This document shows positions 8,485 through 18,008 of a DNA stretch of 64,000 bases, one piece after another. This stretch comes from DATJLQ01 sp035509415 (GTDB lineage Bacteria; Pseudomonadota; Alphaproteobacteria; JACZXZ01). Numbering within the stretch: the stretch's first letter is position 1; each line of letters starts with the position of its first letter. The notes beneath the pieces were generated by a model. The model did no database searches. It saw nothing but the letters and a program-made list of their open reading frames with translations, and had not been told where the DNA came from. The position numbers were made by a program, and so were the translations under genes. The stretch lies in assembly GCA_035509415.1 (NCBI GenBank), contig DATJLQ010000096.1, positions 34,088 through 98,087 on the forward strand, in the 5' to 3' direction.

Positions 8485-9024
8485 CTAGGCGGCCGCGATG
8501 CGGCCCTCGGCGCGCAGCTTGGCGATGCGCTGCGCCACCATCGGCCTCCAGCCGCCGAGCGCAATGGTCTCGAGCAGGGTCGCGGGCAGCGGCTCGTAGC
8601 GGTGCTTGGTGCCGCGCGTGAGGTTCTCGAACGAGCCGGTCGCGAAATCGACCCGGAGCTCGTCGCCGGTCTCGCATTCCTTCGTGACGCCGTCGCAATG
8701 GGGCAGGATCGGCAGGCCCGCGTTGACCGCGTTGCGATACGAGCCGCGCGGGATCGATTCCACGACCGCGCCGAGGCTGAGTGCCGCGATCCCGAGCAGG
8801 CCCTGGATGTGCGGGTTGCCCTGGGCGAAGCGCCGGCCGGCGACGACGATGTCGCGGGGCGAAACCTTCTTCGGGAAATCCGGGTCGATCCCGCACATGC
8901 AGAACTCGCGCAAGATCTCGGGCCGCGTCTCGCGCTGGAGCGCGAATTCCTTCTTGGTGAGATCGGCATCGACCGCGAGGTTGTCGCCGAATTTCCAGCA
9001 GCGTCCGTGATAAATCCAGTCCAT
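8485..9024 (-). CDS. Aconitase-superfamily hydratase small subunit (LeuD-like)
   Basis: 179 residues from ATG 9024 with GAGGGA upstream. It is the swivel-domain subunit of a two-component hydro-lyase; conserved pieces are GDNLAVDADL, the ARRF/GRRFAQGN region and the NAGLPILPHCD region. It pairs with the large subunit encoded 8 bp upstream. Size and split architecture match isopropylmalate, citramalate or 2,3-dimethylmalate dehydratases. The setting with an RraA-family aldolase and a TRAP importer argues for a catabolic role rather than leucine synthesis; no leuB or leuA is nearby. The exact substrate is not readable. Confidence 0.87.
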   Translation of the reverse strand: MDWIYHGRCWKFGDNLAVDADLTKKEFALQRETRPEILREFCMCGIDPDFPKKVSPRDIVVAGRRFAQGNPHIQGLLGIAALSLGAVVESIPRGSYRNAVNAGLPILPHCDGVTKECETGDELRVDFATGSFENLTRGTKHRYEPLPATLLETIALGGWRPMVAQRIAKLRAEGRIAAA

Positions 9025-9032
9025 GGCTTCCC

Positions 9033-10289
9033 TCAGAGATATTTGCGTGGATCGCTGATCTCGCCCGCGACGGCGGAGGCGGCGACCGTGAAGGGCGAGG
9101 CGAGATAGACGTCCGCCTTGGTGGTGCCGAGGCGGCCCGGATCGTTGCGCGTGCCCGTGTTGATCGAGACTTCGCCGGGCGCGATGGGCGCGATGCGCCC
9201 GCCGGCGCACGGGCCGCAGCCGGGTGCGGTCATCACGGCGCCGCTCTCGAGGAAGATGTTAAGCAGCCCCTCCTGCCCCGCGCGCTGGGCGATTTCCTGG
9301 GTCGCGGGCGTGATGAAGAGGCGCACCTCGGGATGGATCTTGCGCCCGCGCAGGATCCGCGCCGCGTCGCGCATATCCTCGATCGAGCCGTTGGCGCAGG
9401 AGCCGATGAAGGCATGGTTCACGCGCACGCCCGCGACGCTCGACACGCCGACCACGTTGTCGGGCCGCGGCGGCGCCGCGACCTGCGGCTCCATGAGGCC
9501 GAGATCGTAGTCGTAGACGGCCTTGAACGTGGCATCCGGATCGCTCTTCTCGGCCGCGATCGGCCCCTTGAGCCGCGGCGCCAGCCAGGCCTTCGTGACC
9601 TCGTCGACCTCGACCAGGGCCGACTTGGCGCCCATCTCGAGCGGGCTGTTGCAGAGCGTCATGCGGCCCGCGAAGTTCACGTCCTTGAGCGCGGGCCCGC
9701 CATACTCGACCACCGCGTAATCGAGATTGTCCTCGCCGATGTCGACGATCATGCGCTGGGACACGTCGCGGATGGCCATGCCCGGCTTGAGGGCGCCCGT
9801 AAGATTGACCCGCACCGTCTCCGGGACGCGGATCCAGACCGAGCCGCAGGCGAGCACCTCGGGGATTTCGAACACCACCGCGATGCCGAGGGCGCCGACC
9901 GCGCCGTAATTGGTGACGTGGGTGTCGTAGGCGAGGACGAACATGCCGGGGCGGACGAAGCCCATCTCCATCGGGAAGACGTGGCCGTGGCCGCCGCGGC
10001 CGGCGTCGAAGAAGCGCTCGATGCCGTATTTCTTCACGATCTCGCGCACCGCCTTCTGGCGCTCCGCCGACTGGGGACTGAGCGCCACCGGTTCGTGGTC
10101 GGTCGAGATCAGCACGCGCTTGGGATCGTAGAGCGCGGTCACGCCGAGCTCCTTGAGCGCCTTGTCGAAATTGACCACGTACCAGTCGTGGACCGTCATC
10201 AGATCCGGCTCCGGATAGACGGTCTCGCCCGCCTTGACCGGGCGGCCCGCCGCCCGCGACAGGATCTTTTCCGTGAGTGTCTGTCCCAT
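9033..10289 (-). CDS. Aconitase-superfamily hydratase large subunit (LeuC-like)
   Basis: 418 residues from ATG 10289; AGAGGA lies seven bases upstream, better than for the ATG at 10295. The [4Fe-4S] cluster cysteines are present in GSCANGS and in APGCGPCAGG. Other family marks are STDHEP, GGHGHVFPMEMG and GTRNDPGR. At this length it belongs to the short LeuC/HacA branch that includes 2,3-dimethylmalate dehydratase. It works with the LeuD-like subunit to dehydrate or isomerise a hydroxy-diacid. It lies in one operon with an IclR regulator, an RraA-family lyase and a TRAP importer. Confidence 0.88.
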   Translation of the reverse strand: MGQTLTEKILSRAAGRPVKAGETVYPEPDLMTVHDWYVVNFDKALKELGVTALYDPKRVLISTDHEPVALSPQSAERQKAVREIVKKYGIERFFDAGRGGHGHVFPMEMGFVRPGMFVLAYDTHVTNYGAVGALGIAVVFEIPEVLACGSVWIRVPETVRVNLTGALKPGMAIRDVSQRMIVDIGEDNLDYAVVEYGGPALKDVNFAGRMTLCNSPLEMGAKSALVEVDEVTKAWLAPRLKGPIAAEKSDPDATFKAVYDYDLGLMEPQVAAPPRPDNVVGVSSVAGVRVNHAFIGSCANGSIEDMRDAARILRGRKIHPEVRLFITPATQEIAQRAGQEGLLNIFLESGAVMTAPGCGPCAGGRIAPIAPGEVSINTGTRNDPGRLGTTKADVYLASPFTVAASAVAGEISDPRKYL

Positions 10290-10328
10290 ATCCATTCCTC
10301 TCTTCGATCGGGCGCGCCGCCCGAATTC

Positions 10329-10961
10329 TCAGTAGCCCAGCACCTGCTTGAAGGTCTCGCCGCGGCGCAGACGCTCCTCGCGCTCGGCATCGAGGTGCGC
10401 CTTCGCGACCGCCTTCTCGGCGACCTCCGCCGCGCGCTCGGCCTGGACGATCACCACCCCATCCTCGTCGCCGAACACAAGATCGCCCGGCTTCACCGGC
10501 ACGTCCGCGATCGAGATCGGCACCTGGGTCCAGCCAGGATGGGATTTGACCGTGCCGCGCACGTTGACGCCCGCGGCATAGATCGGGAAGCGCAGCGCCC
10601 GGATCTGCGCCATATCGCGCACCGCGGCGTTGGTGACGCAGCCCGCGATCTTTTTCGCGACGCACGCGGTGGTCGAGGTGCCGCCCCAGATCGTCGCCCT
10701 GTCCGTGGCGCCGGCATCGAGCACGATCACGCTCCCCGGCGGCGCCTCGTCGATCGCGCGGAACACGACCAGATTGTCGCCCGGCATCGCCTTTACCGTG
10801 AACGCCGGCCCGGCGAGCCGCACGCCGTCGACCAGGAGACGGATCGGCGGGCCGACATCGCCCCATTTCCCCGCCGCCTCGTAGATGGTCGCCGTCGGCA
10901 GCGCCGCCATGATGGCGAGCGGCGAGCCGGGGCCCGATGCCGATGTCTTCGACGTGCTCAC
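10329..10961 (-). CDS. RraA / HMG-aldolase family protein
   Basis: 210 residues from a GTG at 10961 that overlaps the iclR stop (GTGA) and has GGAGGAG upstream. The fold is that of class II 4-hydroxy-4-methyl-2-oxoglutarate/4-carboxy-4-hydroxy-2-oxoadipate aldolases and RraA. The glycine-x20-Arg-Asp motif is present (glycine in WGGTS, then VRDMAQ). The last acidic position is glutamine here instead of Glu/Asp. GDEDGVVIV near residue 165 is the other hallmark. A catabolic aldolase or decarboxylase for the acid processed by the LeuCD-like enzyme fits the context; RNase E inhibition is the less likely alternative. Confidence 0.82.
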   Translation of the reverse strand: MSTSKTSASGPGSPLAIMAALPTATIYEAAGKWGDVGPPIRLLVDGVRLAGPAFTVKAMPGDNLVVFRAIDEAPPGSVIVLDAGATDRATIWGGTSTTACVAKKIAGCVTNAAVRDMAQIRALRFPIYAAGVNVRGTVKSHPGWTQVPISIADVPVKPGDLVFGDEDGVVIVQAERAAEVAEKAVAKAHLDAEREERLRRGETFKQVLGY

Positions 10962-11758
10962 GATATGCGCTCCTCCTCCGCCATGCGCCGCGCCACGGTC
11001 GCGGCAGCCGTCTTGATCACCTCGCCAAGGTCCGCGAACCGCTCGCGGGTTACCTGGCTGGTCGCAAATCCGAGGGAGAGCACGCCAAGCAGCTTTCCGT
11101 CGGGACCCCGTACCGGCGCCGCGACCGAGCCCACGCCTTGGGTGTGCTCTTCCCAATTCACCGAATAGCCGCGCGTCACGACGGCACGCAGGGCCGCCTT
11201 CAACCTCGGCAAGCTCGTGATCGTGTGCGGCGTACGCGCCGGCATGCCGGTGCGCCCGATCATCGCGTCGACCTCGAGCGCAGACAGGGTCGAAAGCGCC
11301 GCATGGCCGGTCGCGGAGCTGTGCACCGTGAGCTTCTCGCCGACAGGAATGCTGTATTTGAGCCGGCCCGGCGCCTCGACGGAATGAAGAATCACCATGC
11401 GGTCGTCCTGCAGCGCCGAGAGATAGGCGGTAACACCCTCGTCGGCGACCACGCGCTCCAGGATCGGGGCCGCGATGCGCCGAATGCGATCGCCGCCGGC
11501 GAACAAACCGCCGACCCGCGCAACTTCGGTGCCCGGCTGATAGCGCCTGGTCTTGGGATCGCGCACGACATAGCCGTGCATCTCGAGCGCCTGGATGAAC
11601 CGGAGCGTGCTGGTCTTGGAGAGTGCCAGCGCCCGGCTCGCCTCGACCACGCTGAGGGTGCGGCGTTCGTCGCTAAAGAGCGAAAGCAGCGTGAGCGTGC
11701 GGCTCGCGCTCAGGGAGAACTCGGGCTTGCCGTCGGCGGATGCGGCCCTGCTGATCAT
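10958..11758 (-). CDS. IclR-family transcriptional regulator
   Basis: 266 residues, the usual IclR size. The N-terminal winged helix-turn-helix (SASRTLTLLSLFS to KTSTLRFIQALEMHGYV) is followed by the effector domain (SATGHAALSTLS, GVGSVAAPVRGPDG). It is first gene of the operon with the RraA-family aldolase, LeuCD-like hydratase and TRAP importer, and probably senses that pathway's substrate. A strong promoter (11827-11855) and a set of inverted repeats (11793-11827) lie immediately upstream, fitting autoregulation. It is divergent from the IclR-TAXI gene at 12069. Confidence 0.92.
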   Translation of the reverse strand: MISRAASADGKPEFSLSASRTLTLLSLFSDERRTLSVVEASRALALSKTSTLRFIQALEMHGYVVRDPKTRRYQPGTEVARVGGLFAGGDRIRRIAAPILERVVADEGVTAYLSALQDDRMVILHSVEAPGRLKYSIPVGEKLTVHSSATGHAALSTLSALEVDAMIGRTGMPARTPHTITSLPRLKAALRAVVTRGYSVNWEEHTQGVGSVAAPVRGPDGKLLGVLSLGFATSQVTRERFADLGEVIKTAAATVARRMAEEERIS

Positions 11759-11792
11759 CGTCGCGACGGGCTCCTTCTGGGGGTCGCTTGAG

Positions 11793-11827
11793 GTCCGTTT
11801 ATCGGACTTTATAGTCCTGAATTAGGA
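11793..11827. promoter_or_regulatory. Cluster of inverted repeats at the iclR transcription start
   Basis: Three overlapping repeats are seen: GTCCG-TTTAT-CGGAC (11793-11807), GGACT-TTAT-AGTCC (11804-11817) and TCCT-GAATT-AGGA (11815-11827). They sit between the -10 box and the iclR start, a typical place for an autoregulatory operator. The divergent IclR-TAXI regulator could also read them. Confidence 0.6.
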
Positions 11828-11855
11828 TAATAAAGAGCGTCACCGAGCGCGTCAA
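11827..11855 (-). promoter_or_regulatory. Predicted sigma-70 promoter of the iclR-RraA-LeuCD-TRAP operon
   Basis: On the minus strand, TTGACG (11850-11855) is followed after exactly 17 bases by TATTAT (11827-11832). This is among the best promoter matches in the window. The remaining 11856-12068 stretch, ahead of the IclR-TAXI gene, shows only a weak plus-strand candidate (TATGAT at 11924-11929). Confidence 0.65.
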
Positions 11856-12068
11856 CAGCACCTTGCAGGCCGTCGCCTGCGGCGCGAAATTCGGGAAATA
11901 CTTCAGTGCGATGAACAATCGGCTATGATGGTGCGCAGGTGCCGAACCGCGGCAAGGCGCTGCCGGAACCAAGGGGCTGGAGATACCCCTCGGGGTCGAC
12001 CGCGCGCGCCGTGGCGACGCGACCGTGCCATCGTTCGCACCCAATTCCCGCCTCCAAAAGGGAGCGTC

Positions 12069-13805
12069 ATGCCGAAGCGAGCGCGCACCAGGACGGCCTT
12101 CGGGAAGGACGTGAACTCGGTCACCAAGGCGGTCGACGTTCTGCGCGCCTTCATCGACGGCCAGGAAAGCTGGGGCGTGCGCGAGCTCGCCAACGCCCTC
12201 GGCCAGCCGGGGAGTTCGACCCATCGCGTGCTGCAAATCCTGCGGCGCGAGGGTTTCGTCGAATGGGACGCGGAGTCGCGCAAGTATGAAACGGGCATGG
12301 AATTTTTCCGCTGGTGGGCGATCCTCGGCGGACGCCTCAAGGTCGCCGAGGTCGCGCGTCCATTGATGAGCGAGCTTGCGGGCGAGATCGGCGAGACCTG
12401 CCTCCTCGGCCTCTACAAGGCGGGCGACCATCGCCACGCCTACGTCGCCGAGGCCCTGGCCCACCAAGGCTCGTCCTTCAACGCGCTGATCGGAAATTAC
12501 GCGCCGCTTTGGAGCTCCGCAGGCGGCCTCTCGATCCTGGCGCTTCTTCCCGAGCCCGCGCGCCGGGCCGTATTCAAGGCGCGCGCGGCGACCGGCCCGC
12601 GCAACCCGCCCCGGTCCCTCGAAGGCCATCTCGCTGCGGTGCGCGCGGCCGGCTACGGCGTGATGCTCTCATCGGACGACGACGCCCCCGTCACCGTCGG
12701 CGCCGCGGTGACCGACGCGCACGGCAACCCCGTCGGCAGCCTCACGATCGCGGCCCCGCGCGGACGCTACGCCGAGCCCGCGCTGCGCGAGATCGGCGCG
12801 CGCGTCTCGAGCTATGCCGGTCGCCTGTCGCGCATGATCGGCGCCCAGATGCTGGGTGGCGCCGGAGGAATCGGCAGCTGGACGCTCGGCATCGACGTGA
12901 TCGCGCGCGTGATTCAGCGCGAGATCCCCGGCATCGGCTCGACCATCTGGAACGCGAGCGGCGATCAGGCGCTTCAGGACCTCCAGAACGGCCGCGGCGG
13001 CTACTGCTTCGCCGTCGCGGGGAGCTTGTGGAGCGCCTATCGCGGCGAGGCGCCGTTCACGCACCCCCATGGCCAGCTGCGCGCCATGTGCAGCCTGTTT
13101 CCGATTTTTCTGCATATCGTCACGCGCCGGAACAGCGGGATCGGAAGCTTCCGCGATCTGAAGGGCAAGCGCGTCTCGGCCGGCGAAGCGGACTTCACGA
13201 CCGCGCGGGTAGTGGCCGAGCTGATGCGCCGCGCCGGCATTCTCGAGCGCGGAAGGGCGGCCGCACGGACGCTCGTCTATCTCAACTACGCCGAGGCGAC
13301 GCGCGAGTTCGCCGCCGGCAAGCTCGACGTCATCATCTCCCTGACCGCCCTTGGCGACCCGGCCTACCGCAAGCTCGCGCGCTCGTTCGACCTGCGCCTC
13401 ATTCCTTTGGATGCAGCGTCCGCCGGCGCCTTCGTCGCGCGCCATTCGGCCTACGAGACGGGCGTCATTCCGGCGGCAACCTACGCCGGTGCCGACGAAC
13501 CCACCGAGACCTTGGCCGTACCCACCGTCCTCGTCACGACCGCCGAGCGCAGCGACGACGAGGTCTACGCTGCGACGCGCGCGATCTATCGCGAGCGCGA
13601 CAGGATCGCGGCGGCGCTCGGCGCGCCTGAGACGCTCAAGCCCCCGTACCTGTTCCGCGGCATCGACGTGCCGCTGCACCCGGGTGCCGAGCGCTTTTGG
13701 CGCGAGCAGGGATTGATCGGACCGCCCGCGCTGGTCGCGCCGGCTGCCGCAGCGCGGCGCACGGCGCCCGCCGTCGAGCCGCGCCGGTCGAGTTCCCGGC
13801 GTTGA
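12069..13805 (+). CDS. IclR regulator fused to a TAXI-type solute-binding domain
   Basis: 578 residues from ATG 12069 with GGGAG upstream, roughly twice normal IclR length. Residues about 15-250 form a complete IclR protein: winged helix-turn-helix (NSVTKAVDVLRAF to SSTHRVLQILRREGFV) and an effector domain. Residues about 267-550 match the periplasmic receptor of TAXI-type TRAP transporters (IARVIQREIPG, NSGIGSFRDLKGKRVSAG, a tyrosine-rich central part, AVPTVLVT, IPLHPGAERFWRE-like end). No signal peptide or membrane segment lies between them, so the binding domain should be cytoplasmic and act as a second ligand sensor. It diverges from the iclR operon. The target genes are unknown; the neighbouring TRAP or Hyu/ABC operons are candidates. 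Confidence 0.88.
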   Translation: MPKRARTRTAFGKDVNSVTKAVDVLRAFIDGQESWGVRELANALGQPGSSTHRVLQILRREGFVEWDAESRKYETGMEFFRWWAILGGRLKVAEVARPLMSELAGEIGETCLLGLYKAGDHRHAYVAEALAHQGSSFNALIGNYAPLWSSAGGLSILALLPEPARRAVFKARAATGPRNPPRSLEGHLAAVRAAGYGVMLSSDDDAPVTVGAAVTDAHGNPVGSLTIAAPRGRYAEPALREIGARVSSYAGRLSRMIGAQMLGGAGGIGSWTLGIDVIARVIQREIPGIGSTIWNASGDQALQDLQNGRGGYCFAVAGSLWSAYRGEAPFTHPHGQLRAMCSLFPIFLHIVTRRNSGIGSFRDLKGKRVSAGEADFTTARVVAELMRRAGILERGRAAARTLVYLNYAEATREFAAGKLDVIISLTALGDPAYRKLARSFDLRLIPLDAASAGAFVARHSAYETGVIPAATYAGADEPTETLAVPTVLVTTAERSDDEVYAATRAIYRERDRIAAALGAPETLKPPYLFRGIDVPLHPGAERFWREQGLIGPPALVAPAAAARRTAPAVEPRRSSSRR

Positions 13806-13824
13806 GGGCGAACGGTCTTCCCGA

Positions 13825-14976
<1,152 letters not shown>

Positions 14977-15033
14977 GGAGCGTCCTTGATTACCTTCCGG
15001 GGCCGCGCGGGCGGCCAATCGAACGCCGCACGC

Positions 15034-16167
15034 CTAAGCGGCTTTGACTTCGCCCCACGCCTGGATCCACGCGTTCATGTTGTTCGGCCAGCTGTAGGGA
15101 TAGCGCGCGATATTCCTGGTGATCGCGTCGAAGCCCATCTTCTCCCGCTCCGCGGGCGTGAAGGCGTCGAGCGCGCCCGTGGTGACCGGGCCATAGCTCG
15201 ATTCCTTGGCGAGGGCGACGCCGTATTCGGGCGAAAGCATCGCGTTCACGACCGATTCGGCGAGCGGGGCCTTGGACGAATCCTTCGGAATGAACGCCGA
15301 CTGGTTCCAGATCAGGATGCCCTCCTTGGGCCAGGCATTGGTGATCGGCAAGTTCTGCTTCAGAAGCGCCGCGCGCATCGAGAGCCAACCGTACATCGCC
15401 CACACCTCGCCGCTCGACATCAGATTTACCGCCTCGGCGAACTGGGACCACATGGTGCGGAAGTTCTTCTTCTTCGAGATCAGGAATTTCTTCACTTCCG
15501 CGAGGTCGGCATCCGACATGGTCGCGGGGTCCTTGATGCCGAGGGTTAGGGCCGCGACCACGATGCCGCCATACGGATCGTCGCGCATCGCGGTCTTGCC
15601 CTTGTACTTGTCGTCGAACAGCACGTTCCACGTCTGGGTCGATGCCGCATCCTCGGGAATGTGCTCCTTGTTGTAAAGTGGCGAATCGAATCCCCAGAAG
15701 ATCGGGATCATGTAGGTCTTGCCGTCGCGCACCTGGATCTGCTCGGCGAACAGCGACTGCAGGTTCTTCTCGTTCGGCACCTTGCTCAGGTCGAACGGCC
15801 GCACTTTCTCGTCGCCCGCATGCGCCCCGAGGATCGGCCCCTTCACGAAGTCCGTCACGCTGATCATGAGATCGTAGCGCGACGTCCCGCCGGGCGCGAG
15901 CAGCTTGGCAATCGTATCGGTCGGCGAGACGTAGGGCACGTTGTCGACCTTGACGCCCGAGAGCTTCTCCTCGACCGCGCGCGCGCCGGGCGGGATGACC
16001 ACGCCGGACATCACACCCGTGATCGTCTCCATGCCCCAAGCGGACGTGCTTCCCGCCGCCCCGGTTAGCGCGAGCGCTCCCGCAGCACCCGAAAGTGCCA
16101 GGAATTCACGGCGATTAAGACCGGACTCGAAGCCGGGCCCGTATTTTCCCAAGTTTGTTTTGCTCAT
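15034..16167 (-). CDS. Polyamine-type ABC transporter substrate-binding protein
   Basis: 377 residues from ATG 16167 with GAGGAG seven bases upstream. A twin-arginine-like leader is present (GLNRREFLALSGAAG, residues 17-31), so export in folded form is likely. The mature sequence resembles PotD/PotF proteins (WGFDSPLYNKEHIP, TWNVLFDDKYKGK, MRDDPYGG). The ligand is unlikely to be simply spermidine, given cotranscription with hydantoinase-like genes; a cyclic or amide-containing N-compound is my inference. The downstream ATPase and upstream permease genes are in the same operon. Confidence 0.9.
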   Translation of the reverse strand: MSKTNLGKYGPGFESGLNRREFLALSGAAGALALTGAAGSTSAWGMETITGVMSGVVIPPGARAVEEKLSGVKVDNVPYVSPTDTIAKLLAPGGTSRYDLMISVTDFVKGPILGAHAGDEKVRPFDLSKVPNEKNLQSLFAEQIQVRDGKTYMIPIFWGFDSPLYNKEHIPEDAASTQTWNVLFDDKYKGKTAMRDDPYGGIVVAALTLGIKDPATMSDADLAEVKKFLISKKKNFRTMWSQFAEAVNLMSSGEVWAMYGWLSMRAALLKQNLPITNAWPKEGILIWNQSAFIPKDSSKAPLAESVVNAMLSPEYGVALAKESSYGPVTTGALDAFTPAEREKMGFDAITRNIARYPYSWPNNMNAWIQAWGEVKAA

Positions 16168-16201
16168 GATCGACTCCTCTGTTGAATGTTCATCCCCGTT
16201 C

Positions 16202-17038
16202 TCATCGATCCGTCGCGGGGTGCGCGTCGTCGCGCGTTCGGCGCGAAACCACGAGGCCAATCAAAGACGTTGTGGCCGAAATCAGCATGATGATCACCGC
16301 CATCGCCGGAAGATCGGGCGTCAACTGCTCGACGATCATCGACCAGAACATCACCGGGATGGTCCGGTCGTAACCGGTCACGAACAGCGTGCGCACGAAT
16401 TCGTCGAACGACAGACTGAAGGAGAACAGGAGCGTCGCGATGATCGCCGGACGCACGATCGGCAGCACGACGTGCCAAAAGACCTCGATCGGGCGCGCTC
16501 CGAGGTCCATCGCCGCTTCCTCCACGGCGCGGTCGAAGCGGTGCAGCCGCGGATACAGCGTGAGGAAGGCGAAGGGGAGGACCCAATCGACGTGCGCGAT
16601 CAGCACCGTCGTCCACAGCGACGGCGGCACGCCCAGATAGCCGAAGAACATCAGGAGCATGATGCCGCCCACGATGCCCGGCATCACGATCGGCGCCAGG
16701 ACCAGGTTGAACAAGGCGCCCTTGAACCGGAACTCGTGCCGGAATCCCATGGCGAGGAAAAGTGCGAGGGCGGTCGAGATGACGGCGGCGAGGACGCCCA
16801 CGGCCAGACTGTGGGCCAGCGCGGTCAGGAATTCCGGCGTCTTGAACACTTTCGCGTACCAATCGGCGGTGAAGCGCCGGAACGGGAATCCGATGGTCTC
16901 CGAATCGTTGAACGACAGCACGACGATCATCACGAGCGGCGCGTATAGCAGAACGTAGAACACGCCGGCGTAAATCCACAAAGCGAGGCGATAAGGCGAG
17001 ACGCGCCCCCGCCTGGGTCCGGTCGCGGCCGCGATCAT
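16202..17038 (-). CDS. potC: ABC transporter permease, PotC-like
   Basis: 278 residues from ATG 17038, whose ATGA overlaps the stop of the preceding permease. About six hydrophobic helices and the EAA loop (EEAAMDLGARPIEVFW, near residue 185) are visible. It forms the membrane channel together with the PotB-like protein. It is closely similar in layout to the permease at 246-1073, suggesting that the two importers in this window are distant paralogues. Confidence 0.9.
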   Translation of the reverse strand: MIAAATGPRRGRVSPYRLALWIYAGVFYVLLYAPLVMIVVLSFNDSETIGFPFRRFTADWYAKVFKTPEFLTALAHSLAVGVLAAVISTALALFLAMGFRHEFRFKGALFNLVLAPIVMPGIVGGIMLLMFFGYLGVPPSLWTTVLIAHVDWVLPFAFLTLYPRLHRFDRAVEEAAMDLGARPIEVFWHVVLPIVRPAIIATLLFSFSLSFDEFVRTLFVTGYDRTIPVMFWSMIVEQLTPDLPAMAVIIMLISATTSLIGLVVSRRTRDDAHPATDR

Positions 17039-17967
17039 CGACGGCCTCCCGAAACGACCTGCTGCAGCCCGATCCAGCGCCCGAACACGATGAGAAGCAG
17101 CAGCACGACCCCGAACAGCACGACGGACAGCGCGGCGCCGAACGCCCAATTGTTGGTCGAGATGTATTGAATCGCGATCATGTTGCTGTAGAGGATGCCC
17201 GACGTCCCGCCCAGAAGCTGCGGCGTCACGTAGGCGCTGACCGAAAGGAGAAAGACCATGAGCGAGCCCGACAGCACGCCGGGCCAGCTGAGCGGAAGAA
17301 TGACGCGCCAGAAGATCCAAAACGGCCGCGCGCCGAGGTCCGCCGCCGCCTCGATCAGCCGCGGGTCGATCTTGTCGATCGAGAGATAGATCGGCAGGGT
17401 CATGAACAGCGTATAGACGTAGATCAGGCCGATATAGACCGCGCCGCTATCGTAGAGCAGCCAGCCGATCGGGTGGTCGATGAGCCCGAGGTAAAGCAAA
17501 AACTGATTGATCGCGCCCGTGGTCCCGAGGATGGGCAGCCAAACGAAGGTGCGCACCACGTAGCTGGTCCAGAACGGCAGGAACAGCAGCAGCACGAACC
17601 CCGTCTTGGCGGTGCCCCGGAGGGTCGCGAGGAGATAGGCGATCGGATACGAGATCGCGAGCGAGATCAGGGTCGTGACGAACGATACCCATAGGGTCTT
17701 GACGAGAAGGTTGCGGTAGAACGGCGTCGCCAAGGCCTGGGCGTAGTTGCCGAACTGGAAAGCGGGCGTCGTGCCGAAGATCGTCGAGGTCCAGAACGAC
17801 ATCGCGATCGCGAAGCCGAACGGAACGAGGACGAAGACCGCGAGCCAGATCAGCCCCGGCGAGAGCATCAAAAAGGCGGTGCGGCGGGCGCGGCGACGCG
17901 CGGCGCCGGTCGCCGCGGTCGGCAACGTGAGCGACACATGTCCCGTATCCGCCGCCATCGACGCCAT
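17035..17967 (-). CDS. potB: ABC transporter permease, PotB-like
   Basis: 310 residues with an N-terminal arginine-rich cytoplasmic stretch (RRRARR) and six hydrophobic segments. The EAA loop is EAAADLGARPFWIFW, near residue 200. Two closely spaced ATGs (17967 and 17958) are possible starts; GAGGG lies next to the first and at better distance from the second. The gene follows HyuB by 41 bp on the same strand, which links import with hydantoinase-like chemistry. Confidence 0.9.
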   Translation of the reverse strand: MASMAADTGHVSLTLPTAATGAARRRARRTAFLMLSPGLIWLAVFVLVPFGFAIAMSFWTSTIFGTTPAFQFGNYAQALATPFYRNLLVKTLWVSFVTTLISLAISYPIAYLLATLRGTAKTGFVLLLFLPFWTSYVVRTFVWLPILGTTGAINQFLLYLGLIDHPIGWLLYDSGAVYIGLIYVYTLFMTLPIYLSIDKIDPRLIEAAADLGARPFWIFWRVILPLSWPGVLSGSLMVFLLSVSAYVTPQLLGGTSGILYSNMIAIQYISTNNWAFGAALSVVLFGVVLLLLIVFGRWIGLQQVVSGGRR

Positions 17968-18008
17968 CCCTCACCCACCCATCCTTCGCACTCCGATCAT
18001 TGGGTTCG

